Below, one piece after another: positions 1-7,800 of a DNA stretch of 10,926 bases. Under the pieces are notes generated by a model, which saw only the letters and a list, made by a program, of their open reading frames with translations, did not search any database and was not told the DNA's origin. Position numbers and translations under genes: made by a program. Source of the DNA: Krumholzibacterium sp965370495 (GTDB lineage Bacteria > Krumholzibacteriota > Krumholzibacteriia > Krumholzibacteriales > Krumholzibacteriaceae); the NCBI GenBank assembly GCA_965370495.1, contig CBDUUV010000083.1:1-10926 (forward strand), read 5' to 3'. Each line of letters begins with the position of its first letter. The stretch's first letter is position 1.

Positions 1-520
1 GGGAAAGGTGCTCTGTGCCGGGGAAATGATCTCGTTCTATGAGGACCTTGTCGATAGAGGCCCGATAATATCGAACGTGGACGGCCTGTATGAAAACGAC
101 TGGGATGGGTGGAAAGCCATGAACGACAGCCTCGGCAGGAAGATCCAGATCGTAGGCGACGACATTTTCGTTACGAATACCGAACGCCTTGCGCGAGGGA
201 TCGATGAAGGATGCGCGAATTCCATCCTTATCAAACTCAATCAGATCGGAACACTCACCGAAACTCTCGACACTATAGAGATGGCAAAAAGAGCGGGATT
301 TACATCCGTTATCTCTCACAGGTCCGGTGAAAGCGAAGATGTAACTATCGCCCATGTCGCTGTTGCGACAAATGCCGGACAGATCAAAACAGGATCATTG
401 TCGAGAACTGACAGGATTGCTAAATATAACGAGCTCATAAGGATCGAAGAAGAACTTGGAAACACAGGGATCTATCCCGGACGGGCAGCTCTCGAGGCAG
501 CTCCAGGAGGAAAAAGATGA
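1..520 (+). CDS. eno: Enolase (phosphopyruvate hydratase), C-terminal part, 5' truncated by window edge
   Basis: Enolase interconverts 2-phosphoglycerate and phosphoenolpyruvate in cytoplasmic glycolysis. The frame is open from base 2 through the left edge, so only the last ~172 residues of a ~430-residue protein are present. Clear family motifs are GDDIFVTN (Asp metal ligand), ANSILIKLNQIGTLTE (catalytic Lys), SHRSGESED (substrate-binding His/Arg/Ser) and NAGQIKTGSLSRTDRIAKYN (second active-site Lys), ending in the usual RIEEELG tail. One oddity stands out: the motif normally read as PIxSIEDG is PIISNVDG here (codons aac gtg at 74-79), so the Glu that supplies the second Mg2+ ligand in the family is Val. 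The stop overlaps the ftsB start (ATGA), so the two are translationally coupled. Family assignment is near certain; whether this copy is fully active is not. Confidence 0.97.
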   Translation, partial: GKVLCAGEMISFYEDLVDRGPIISNVDGLYENDWDGWKAMNDSLGRKIQIVGDDIFVTNTERLARGIDEGCANSILIKLNQIGTLTETLDTIEMAKRAGFTSVISHRSGESEDVTIAHVAVATNAGQIKTGSLSRTDRIAKYNELIRIEEELGNTGIYPGRAALEAAPGGKR

Positions 521-918
521 AGAGCCTCTGGGGGCAGGGAAACCAATACCTGAGGGTAAAACGCAGTAATATCGAGCTCAGCCCGCGGTTCGCAAAACTG
601 ATCATACTCGGTATCATCATCCTGGTTGTAATTACATTTGTCATCAGTGACGTCGGACTCTGGAATCTATGGAGAGCGCAGACAAGAATAGGGACTCTTG
701 AAAGCGAGATCGAGAGGCTTCGGGCTGAAACAGCATACCTTAGAACCGCGGTCAAGGAACTGAAAACAAACCCGTTCATGATAGAAAAAATAGCCAGGGA
801 ACGTTACGGATATCTCAGGCCCGGCGACAGGGTCTACAGGATTATTGAACTGCCGTTAGATCAGAAAAATTCAAAAACCTCACCAAGTTCTCTTGACTTC
901 AGAGGTGCAAGTCAATAA
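517..918 (+). CDS. ftsB: FtsB/DivIC-type septum formation initiator protein
   Basis: A 133-residue bitopic inner-membrane division protein. In the FtsB family the short cytoplasmic N-terminus is followed by one membrane helix and a periplasmic coiled coil that pairs with FtsL and binds FtsQ, helping activate septal peptidoglycan synthesis. Visible here: a basic N-terminus (to ~residue 25), a membrane helix at ~26-44, a heptad-like coiled coil at ~50-83 (TRIGTLESEIERLRAE), and the family hallmark IEKIARERYGYLRPGD at 89-104 followed by VYRI. The ~20-residue Ser/Lys-rich tail is not conserved. The start is fixed by the ATGA overlap with eno and a good Shine-Dalgarno (AGGAGG, 505-510) six bases upstream. 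An eno-ftsB neighbourhood is known in other bacteria, for example Pseudomonas. The last ~26 bp of the gene also appear to carry the promoter of the following tRNA. Confidence 0.93.
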   Translation: MKSLWGQGNQYLRVKRSNIELSPRFAKLIILGIIILVVITFVISDVGLWNLWRAQTRIGTLESEIERLRAETAYLRTAVKELKTNPFMIEKIARERYGYLRPGDRVYRIIELPLDQKNSKTSPSSLDFRGASQ

Positions 919-921
919 TAT
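893..921 (+). promoter_or_regulatory. Sigma-70-type promoter candidate for tRNA-fMet, inside the end of ftsB
   Basis: A -35 box TTGACT (893-898) lies 17 bp before TAATAT (916-921), which overlaps the ftsB stop codon. The predicted start near 928 would leave a ~10-nt 5' leader before the tRNA. The -35 hexamer is also half of a perfect 7-bp dyad, TTGACTT-N9-AAGTCAA (893-915). The same -35 hexamer and 17-bp spacing occur at the right edge of the window (10883-10911). The -10 match is only 4 of 6. Read-through from eno-ftsB is the alternative source of the tRNA. Confidence 0.5.
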
Positions 922-937
922 AGCAGCATGAAATTGA

Positions 938-1014
<77 letters not shown>

Positions 1015-1022
1015 AATACAGG

Positions 1023-1060
1023 AAAAGGCAAGCCGTCCGGTTGACGGTCTGCCTTTTTTT
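1023..1060 (+). terminator. Rho-independent terminator after tRNA-fMet, probably bidirectional
   Basis: The arms 1023-1037 and 1043-1057 form a long stem with a CGGTT loop (1038-1042). The 12-bp core AGGCAAGCCGTC / GACGGTCTGCCT has one A-C mismatch and one G-U pair. It runs into seven T's (1054-1060). On the minus strand the same hairpin is followed by TTTT and lies 33 bp past the stop of the lipoprotein gene, so it can also end leftward transcription. Confidence 0.88.
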
Positions 1061-1092
1061 GCGCCTTACAAGTTTGACAGGGTTGCTTCTAT

Positions 1093-3324
1093 TTAATCCA
1101 ACAGGATTCCCCACTCATCGAAAATCTCAGTAGCTATACTATCGACAGCAGCATGGTCGAAAAACCATAGTGGAAGGCCGAAGTGAAAACTGTTCGCGGC
1201 CACTGGTACTCCACTATTGACCTGGGGTACTACATCTGCATATTTATTTATAACAAGAGCTACAACAGCATGATCGACAGCGGAAAACGTACTTCTCGTC
1301 CTCATCCTGTACAATGGATGAAAACAATGGAGAGGAGCTATCATACTGATTTTCATCCAGTACTCAACATTATACATCTCCACATATGTAAACCCCCTGA
1401 TCTGAGGATTGAAGAAGCAGTTGGGACAATCAGTTATCTCATCCCACAACAGAACTTCTTCAGGGAATCCGGTAAATTTCCCGGCAAGCGTGTCGTCAGG
1501 CTCTTTATACATAAACCTCAAAGCATCCCTGTCGTAACCCCTGCCAGGCATTTCAGGGCCTATACGGAAGATACCGATTATCTTGTCCACCACAGAAACA
1601 CAGTAATCCTGATATGGCATGGAAAACACACTGCTTGTATCATCCAGAACCGGCGTCATATCGAACTTGAACGATGCCGGGAATTCAGGTGAAGTCGGGA
1701 AAGCGAGGGAAAGTCCTCCTGACGCTCCGTCGGAACGTCCCAGTGTCCAGAGATGCCCACCCTTTTTCAGAAATATGGACAGATAATTGATCGTTATATC
1801 ACCGCTCTGACCAATCAGGCTCTCCGGAGTAAACTGGATGACCTGTCCAAAAGAAGCATTGCTGGATGAATTGTACGTCCATACGATATTCTTGTATTTT
1901 CCTGTTACGGTTATCTCTGGCGGATTGAAATTGTAATCCTCACAGTCAAACTGGTCCCTTTCAGGTTCAAAGCCATCAACTTTGCTCAGTAGATCGGTCC
2001 AGAATACATCGTGCTCGGTTTCGGTAGGATTGGTTCTCTGCAGATTTGGCACATCTGAAAGCGGATAATCATCGACCCAAAGAATGGCCCTGTCCATCGA
2101 AAACGGGATAATTTCGACACTTATCCTGCCCATAGTCACTTTTCCACCGTTATCCAGGGTCTGGATATAAAATGTATGGTTTCCTGAATACAGGGTCCTT
2201 TCAGGCCCTATCAGATGAAATGGGCTGAAATCCACTTCCCAGTCGTCAGGATCGTTCAGATCCTGAACATCCCATCCATAACGATACCCGGTAATCTCAC
2301 CCCCGTAAGCGCTTGCATCGGCTTTCCATGAAAAAGTCAGCGGTATTCCAGGAGGTAATTGATTCTCTATGGCATTCATATCAAGCCCGATAAACTTGGA
2401 TGTGCCCAGATATTGCTCGGAAACCGTAAGCACTGGACCAGCCTTCCATGAAACCAGAAAGCGGCGGACATTCTGATCTTTCTGGAAAATCGAGGTTACC
2501 GCGCCGGCCTCATCCTTGGCTTGGACTGCAAAGATATGGCTCCTGTTGATTTCCAGTATCTCATCGTCCCCCACCACCATTATACGCCCTGAATCTCCCG
2601 GTGCGGTGTATGAGATCCACGGCCCCCATTTATCCTCATACCACTCCGGGTTCTCATTCATGTCATCAATAATCATAAATGTCGGGTCGTAAATGTTTTC
2701 ATGGTTCAACACCTGGTAATACAGGCACCTGATGGAATCAGGATCCTGAAAATTCGTCGGGCTGTCTATCGGGTCCTTTCCTGTCCATCCAAATGTTATT
2801 ACAGTACTGTATGTCCTTACACTGCCCTTAGGCCTGTCGATCTTGATGACTGGGGCGAGTGTCCATGCCGTAAAAGAAATATTAGCCGCTTTAGATCTTA
2901 TTCCCTCCATATCCACGGCGCGAATGAAGAATGTGTGGGTCTGGTCATAAACGGTGTAAAGGGGATCATCGTCATACGGACGGGGAAAACTATCTGCCGA
3001 CACCTTGAAGATACTGTCGAATGTGCATGTCCTTGTCCACTTGTCCACTCCCTGAGTATCGGCCATGGCAAACCCGACAGGATGTCCGTCGGTGATGACA
3101 AACTCGAAGAAATCGATCTCCCCGTCAGGATCCCAACCACTCCAGTAGAAATGAATCATATAACTGATAGTATCATTTTCGACCGGGCCGCTCGAAAGCC
3201 ATATTTCAGGCGGCAGGTTTTTCGATTCTTCACCGGTAAACAGGCCATCGGAGCAACCCATACAAAGCGCAACAAAGATCACTAATACAAATATGACGAT
3301 TTCAGGCGAATGCAGCAGCTTCAT
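1093..3324 (-). CDS. Modular exported lipoprotein: Ig/FN3-like repeats plus a C-terminal flavodoxin/amidotransferase-like domain
   Basis: A 743-residue envelope protein of unknown function. Residues 1-23 are a signal peptide; the site LCMGC gives a candidate lipidated Cys24, although Cys rather than Leu at -3 is not ideal. Three beta-sandwich-like units follow, marked by WSGWDPDGEIDFFEFVI (61-77), FGWTGKDPID (178-187) and FSWKADAS...YRYGWD (331-352). Each ends in a phrase such as HTFFIRAVDMEG, HIFAVQAKDEAG or HTFYIQTLDNGG, typical of FN3/Ig-like folds. From ~411 a different domain begins: AILWVDDY, then NIVWTY (479-484) and LSIFLKKGGHLWTLG (515-529). This resembles the class I glutamine-amidotransferase/ThuA-like Rossmann fold without a recognisable catalytic Cys-His. 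A CPNC pair lies at 633-636. The start is supported by AGGGAG eight bases upstream. The role could be surface binding of a polymer or gliding/secretion-related; I cannot name it. Confidence 0.8.
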   Translation of the reverse strand: MKLLHSPEIVIFVLVIFVALCMGCSDGLFTGEESKNLPPEIWLSSGPVENDTISYMIHFYWSGWDPDGEIDFFEFVITDGHPVGFAMADTQGVDKWTRTCTFDSIFKVSADSFPRPYDDDPLYTVYDQTHTFFIRAVDMEGIRSKAANISFTAWTLAPVIKIDRPKGSVRTYSTVITFGWTGKDPIDSPTNFQDPDSIRCLYYQVLNHENIYDPTFMIIDDMNENPEWYEDKWGPWISYTAPGDSGRIMVVGDDEILEINRSHIFAVQAKDEAGAVTSIFQKDQNVRRFLVSWKAGPVLTVSEQYLGTSKFIGLDMNAIENQLPPGIPLTFSWKADASAYGGEITGYRYGWDVQDLNDPDDWEVDFSPFHLIGPERTLYSGNHTFYIQTLDNGGKVTMGRISVEIIPFSMDRAILWVDDYPLSDVPNLQRTNPTETEHDVFWTDLLSKVDGFEPERDQFDCEDYNFNPPEITVTGKYKNIVWTYNSSSNASFGQVIQFTPESLIGQSGDITINYLSIFLKKGGHLWTLGRSDGASGGLSLAFPTSPEFPASFKFDMTPVLDDTSSVFSMPYQDYCVSVVDKIIGIFRIGPEMPGRGYDRDALRFMYKEPDDTLAGKFTGFPEEVLLWDEITDCPNCFFNPQIRGFTYVEMYNVEYWMKISMIAPLHCFHPLYRMRTRSTFSAVDHAVVALVINKYADVVPQVNSGVPVAANSFHFGLPLWFFDHAAVDSIATEIFDEWGILLD

Positions 3325-3340
3325 TCCATTATCTCCCTGG

Positions 3341-3364
3341 TGGGGATAAACCCGGATTTCCCCA
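3341..3364 (-). promoter_or_regulatory. Hairpin just upstream of the lipoprotein ribosome binding site
   Basis: On the leftward transcript TGGGGA and TCCCCA can pair across a 12-nt loop, ending two bases before the AGGGAG Shine-Dalgarno (3333-3338). There is no T run, so it is not a terminator. It may shape ribosome access or be chance. Confidence 0.3.
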
Positions 3365-3373
3365 GCAATTAAT

Positions 3374-3401
3374 AATATATATCAAACCCCGCAATCATCA
3401 A
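3374..3401 (-). promoter_or_regulatory. Sigma-70-type promoter candidate for the lipoprotein gene
   Basis: On the minus strand TTGATG (3401-3396) lies 16 bp before TATATT (3379-3374), in an AT-rich stretch between the C1 peptidase stop and the lipoprotein start. It predicts a start near 3367 and a leader of ~40 nt containing the 3341-3364 hairpin. The boxes are partial matches to consensus, and no intrinsic terminator separates it from the upstream gene, so read-through is also possible. Confidence 0.38.
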
Positions 3402-3410
3402 ATATTTTCT

Positions 3411-4712
3411 TTACCCCGCTTCCTTTCTGATCTTACCCAGAAGGCCTTTCACAGCATCCTTGTGCACTGTATAGGAAAGCATCTTGAGTTTGATATAATC
3501 TTCCCTGTAAAAGATATATCCGTGGAACTTCCCGTGTCTCGATGCCCTGGCCGAGTCCTTGATCAGGAACCAGTCCTTCCCACCTTTTCTCTTGTACCCT
3601 ATCATGTGGATCCCATGGTCATCATCGGTTGACTTTTTGTAGATCCGGAATTCTCTCGAATCCTGATCTATGTAATTCCAGGGTATATCGAAGGAAGGGA
3701 TAACACACGCGTCCTCAAAACCGTAATACCCGGGTTCGGAAACATCTCCACCTATACAGACCGTAAAACCCTTTTTCACGGATTCCTTGATGTTATTGTA
3801 GAAATCGTCCAGCGGAAGATTATAATAGGTACTTGTAGGACGCCAATTATCATATACATCAAACTTCACCATTGAATAAAAAGGTTCTGATAACGTAGAA
3901 ATAAACTGAACGTAATCGGACGATTCGATCTTGAGAATATCTCTGTAAAATTCTCCGGGGGTCATCATGCAACCCTTATATTCGAAGCGGTCGGGAGGAG
4001 TCCCGAGATATCTGTCGAGTATATCCTGAATATGCCTGATATTGGCCTCTTCGTTCCAGTACCCCTTCTCCGCTACCATTTCGAGATAGTCTTTCATCTC
4101 ACTGAGCATGACACCATGGTTATGCTTGTCATACTCCCTGAGACCCGAATAGGCTTCAGCCGGCACGATACCGTATTTATCCCAGATGATGAAGACACCA
4201 TCCGACTCAGCGCCCTGTACAAATGGCTGATGCCCTCTCTTCTGCACGTAACCTCTTGCCTTTTCCATATACTCCCAATAAACGGTATACAGCTCGGAAA
4301 GTTTTATTTTCTGGCCTGTTAGCCTCTCGACCTCCGATTCCATGAATGATGTCGTACAGAAACACCAGCAGGTGCCTGTCAAATATTGTGGTACCGGTGA
4401 AAAATGGAAGGCGGGATTGAATTCTTCCGGTGATCCAGGTTTCTTGATATGCGAAAAATCGAACCTGATGACCTTTTTCTCCTCTTTCTTTTTTTTATCT
4501 ATATCCTTGTATCTTGCGTCTATCTCTGCCGTAATACTGTCGGCAAAAGCCTTGAGACTGTCTGTTTCTTCCTTCATCTGTTTTAATACCGGGTCACGAT
4601 ACTTCTTATCGTAACGTACCCTGTCCCTTTTCCCGGCCCACGCAGTTCCGGCAGGAATCAGGGCCGGCAGGATAAATACTCCGGCCAACAGGATCATAAT
4701 AATGCGTCTCAT
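3411..4712 (-). CDS. Secreted C1-family cysteine peptidase, bleomycin hydrolase/PepC-like
   Basis: A 433-residue papain-fold peptidase, probably an exported aminopeptidase or endopeptidase. Residues 1-26 are a signal peptide (cleavage after AWA). Residues 28-80 are a charged, helical, Lys/Glu-rich linker. The catalytic core starts near 97 with QYLTGTCWCFCTTSFMESE: Gln109 is the oxyanion residue and Cys115 the nucleophile, with the six-residue spacing seen in bleomycin hydrolases. The His motif is DDHGIHMIGY (His366). The third catalytic position, normally Asn in 'xKNSWG' or 'xENSWG', is WFLIKDSAR, so Asp386 replaces Asn. The motif CWCFC is also unusual, since relatives read CWSFA or CWSFS. 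PepC and bleomycin hydrolase are cytoplasmic; this one is exported. The start has GGGAG eight bases upstream. It is separated from the S41 protease gene by a terminator, and I see no convincing promoter in the 123-bp gap. Confidence 0.88.
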   Translation of the reverse strand: MRRIIMILLAGVFILPALIPAGTAWAGKRDRVRYDKKYRDPVLKQMKEETDSLKAFADSITAEIDARYKDIDKKKKEEKKVIRFDFSHIKKPGSPEEFNPAFHFSPVPQYLTGTCWCFCTTSFMESEVERLTGQKIKLSELYTVYWEYMEKARGYVQKRGHQPFVQGAESDGVFIIWDKYGIVPAEAYSGLREYDKHNHGVMLSEMKDYLEMVAEKGYWNEEANIRHIQDILDRYLGTPPDRFEYKGCMMTPGEFYRDILKIESSDYVQFISTLSEPFYSMVKFDVYDNWRPTSTYYNLPLDDFYNNIKESVKKGFTVCIGGDVSEPGYYGFEDACVIPSFDIPWNYIDQDSREFRIYKKSTDDDHGIHMIGYKRKGGKDWFLIKDSARASRHGKFHGYIFYREDYIKLKMLSYTVHKDAVKGLLGKIRKEAG

Positions 4713-4778
4713 CTTTAATCTCCCTTTTTTCCACCTTTAAAACACCATCCAATTGACAATCCCATTCATAGCCATTCG

Positions 4779-4818
4779 AAAAACCGGCGGCCTGATCCAA
4801 TATCACGCCAGCCGCCGG
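4779..4818 (-). terminator. Rho-independent terminator after the tricorn-like protease gene
   Basis: On the minus strand, CCGGCGGC (4818-4811) pairs perfectly with GCCGCCGG (4791-4784) around a ~19-nt loop and is followed directly by TTTTT (4783-4779). It begins 17 bp past the stop of the S41 gene and separates it from the downstream C1 peptidase gene. Confidence 0.78.
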
Positions 4819-4835
4819 CAAGAATCCTACTGAAC

Positions 4836-7800
4836 CTAATTGCTTCTATCCGGGTATGGCGGAGTTTTTACTTTCTTTCTCGGATTCTTTTCGAGTTCGT
4901 CAAGCAGATATTCAACTGCCTTTTCGATCATCGGCTCGCGTCCGGCCTGGATCATGGTCGGATCGTCCCAGACATATATATCAGGTTTGACGCCGACAGC
5001 TTCAACATCCCATTCGCCTTCGGGATTGACGAAGGAATAGCCCGGCACCGCAAACCTCCCTCTGTCAATAAACGCCGGAGAATAGCCGTATCCTATCAGT
5101 CCTCCCCATGTTGTCTCTCCGATCAACGGACCCAACCCCGCTTTGCGGAAATAGAACGGAAACGCGTCGCCGCCCGACGATGCCAGTCCGTTGATCAGCA
5201 TGGCCTTGGGCCCATCATTGACCGGGAAAGGCGTAGAATTCATCTCGGAATGCCTTACTGCCCAGTAACTGAACACGGTATTACTCATCATCTGGACCAT
5301 CTCGAAGGGTGAGTGGCCTCCACCGTTGTAACGCTCGTCGATGATAAGGGCTTCCTTATTCATCAGCGGCTGCCATGCTTTGAGGAACTCCCTGTAACCG
5401 TCGTAGTGCGTGTTGGGCACATGAATATACCCGATACGCCCGTCAGAGAGTTTGTCGACAAGTTTTCTGTTGGTTTCGACCCAGTCCATGTAGAAGAGGC
5501 TGAGTTCCGACTCGACAGGCCGTACAGTGATCTCCCTTGAGCCCTTTGATGAAGCTTTGTCATTGATCTTCAGAACGACGGGTATGCCGACCTTGTTCTC
5601 CAGATACCTGTAGGGGCTCTCGGAAGTTGTCACCCTGTTTCCGTCTATCTCGATAAGGTATGTGCCCTCCCGGACATTCATGCCCGGTTCAGTCAACGGT
5701 GAACGTTCCTTGTCATGCCAGTTGGCCCCTCCATATATCTTCGATATGCGGTAATATTGTCCATCGGGTTCAAATCGGCATCCCAGCAGGCCTACAGGCA
5801 CACGGTCGACATGTGGCATATCCCCTTCGTTGACGTAACAATGTCCCGCGTTCAGTTCGCCAATCATTTCGCCGAGAAGGTAGTCCAGGTCCCCCCTGTG
5901 AGCGACGTAGGGAAGAAGCACAGCATAACGATCATGCATCTTCTTCCAGTCAACTCCGTGCATATGGGGATCGTAGAACCAGTCACGCATGATACGCCAT
6001 GCATCATGATATATCTGCTTCCACTCCGTGACCGGGTCAATCCTCATCTCCATATTTCCGAAATCGAGTTTGCCGCTTGTCACCTTCTGCCCGGAGGCAA
6101 GATCTGCAATACCGTAGTCTTTGCCCCCCGGCGGAGAAAAGATGAATTTCTTCCCTCCCGCCGCGACCTGATAGGCACCGATACCGGTCATGATATCTTC
6201 GGACTTCCTTTCCGCGAGATCGAATTTCCTGAGAGTCCTCTCGCGAAGCTCGTCCATCTGGATAAATACTACCCCGCCTTCGACTGCCGTAAGGCTGAAG
6301 TATGTCCCAGGCTTTTTGGGAATGGCCAGGGCGCGTGAATCGAAATCCCTGGCATCGATTTTTACAATAATGTCGTCTTTGTCCTTTTTATCCTTTCCAT
6401 TCTTTTTCCTGTCTTTTTTATCCCCGTCTTTGTCTTTCTTGCCATTATCCCCTTCAGGCTCTTCTTCATCGTTCAGGGGGGCCAGCGGATTTTCGATATC
6501 CGCTGTAAGAGTGGCGATGTATATCCTGTCGTTCCATTCACGCTCGTCGTAGATAAAATCCCTGCTCGAGATAAAATAGAGATACTTTCCATCAAGAGAA
6601 AAAACCGCATTACGGTCGTTCGTAAACCCGCTTGTAAGCCTGACCGTTTCCTTCTTCTCGAGTGAATAGACCCAGATCGAACTCATCCAGTTATCGTCAA
6701 TTTTGTTATAGACAATCCATTTGCTGTCTGGCGAGAAAGAATATCCCCCGATACCCCTCATCCTGCAGATATCGGCCTGTTCTTTCCTGTCATTTTCGAC
6801 ATCGACCACCCATAGTCTGTTCTTCTTGTCGCCGTATGCTATCTTCCTGCTATCGGGTGACCATACAATCCCCATGATCCATGAATCCGTACTCCTGGTC
6901 AGTTGTTTTGCTTTTCCCTTCCCGTCCTGCGGGCGGATCCAGACTTCGTATTCACCGCTTACTTCCGACAGATATGCTATCCACTTTCCATCGGGTGACC
7001 ATTCTACAGCTCTTTCCCTTACAGCGTCTGTACGCGTAATGTTGCGTATAACACCCTGCTTGGCCGGAATGGTAAAGATTTCTCCCCTGGCCGCAAATAC
7101 TGCTCTTTTCCCTGAAGGCGATATGGAAAACTCACTGATATCTTTCTGTACATTCTTGAACACAGGCCTGACAAAAGGCTTGTCGCTTCCGAGTGTAACC
7201 TCGATTTTGTTCGGTTTTGCCTCCCCGGCTTCGAGCCAGTAGAGATAACCACCGTTCTCAAAGATCATCCTGTTACCGCCGCGGCTCGGCCAGAGAACAT
7301 CATACTCTCTGAAATCCGTAACCCTGGTGATATCTTTCGCCGAATTATCGTATCGGTAGATGTTCAGTTTTCTGATATCATCACGGTCGGACGTAAAAAA
7401 GACCGAATTACCGATCCACATCGGGAAGTTATCGGTCCCATCGTACGTGGTTATCCTTTCCACGTCGTTCTTTCCAAGATCATATATGAAGACGTCCTGG
7501 GCTCTTCCCGCATCATACCTTTTCCAGGTCCTGAACTCACGGGATTTGATGTTGTAAGCGATTTTCTTGCCGTCGGAAGAAAACGACGCAGGGCCGCCTT
7601 CAGGAATCTGCAATTCATCCTCCAAGCCCGGTTTCGCCGGATCGACAAGAAAATACCTGCCAACCCTTCGCCCGAACGGTGTACGGTTGCTTCTTACCAG
7701 AATCCGTTTTCCGTCCGGAGTCCAGTCAAGAACCATGTAATCATACCCGCCGCGTGGAGGCATCTGCCCCACGTCCGGATAGAACGTCAACCTTTTCGGG

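Noticed and set aside
1183..1692. 169-codon plus-strand frame opposite the lipoprotein gene
   Set aside because: Antisense to coherent coding sequence, with no Shine-Dalgarno and no family features.
4606..4821. 71-codon minus-strand frame crossing the start of the C1 peptidase and the terminator
   Set aside because: It contains the terminator hairpin and overlaps a signal peptide in another frame; no sign of real coding.
5715..6338. 207-codon open frame on the plus strand
   Set aside because: It lies wholly antisense to the tricorn-like gene, whose domains and catalytic motifs are unambiguous; the antisense product has no recognisable pattern or ribosome binding site.
6721..7242. 173-codon open frame on the plus strand
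   Set aside because: Antisense shadow of the propeller region; Ser/Pro/Phe-rich composition is what codon bias of the real gene would produce.
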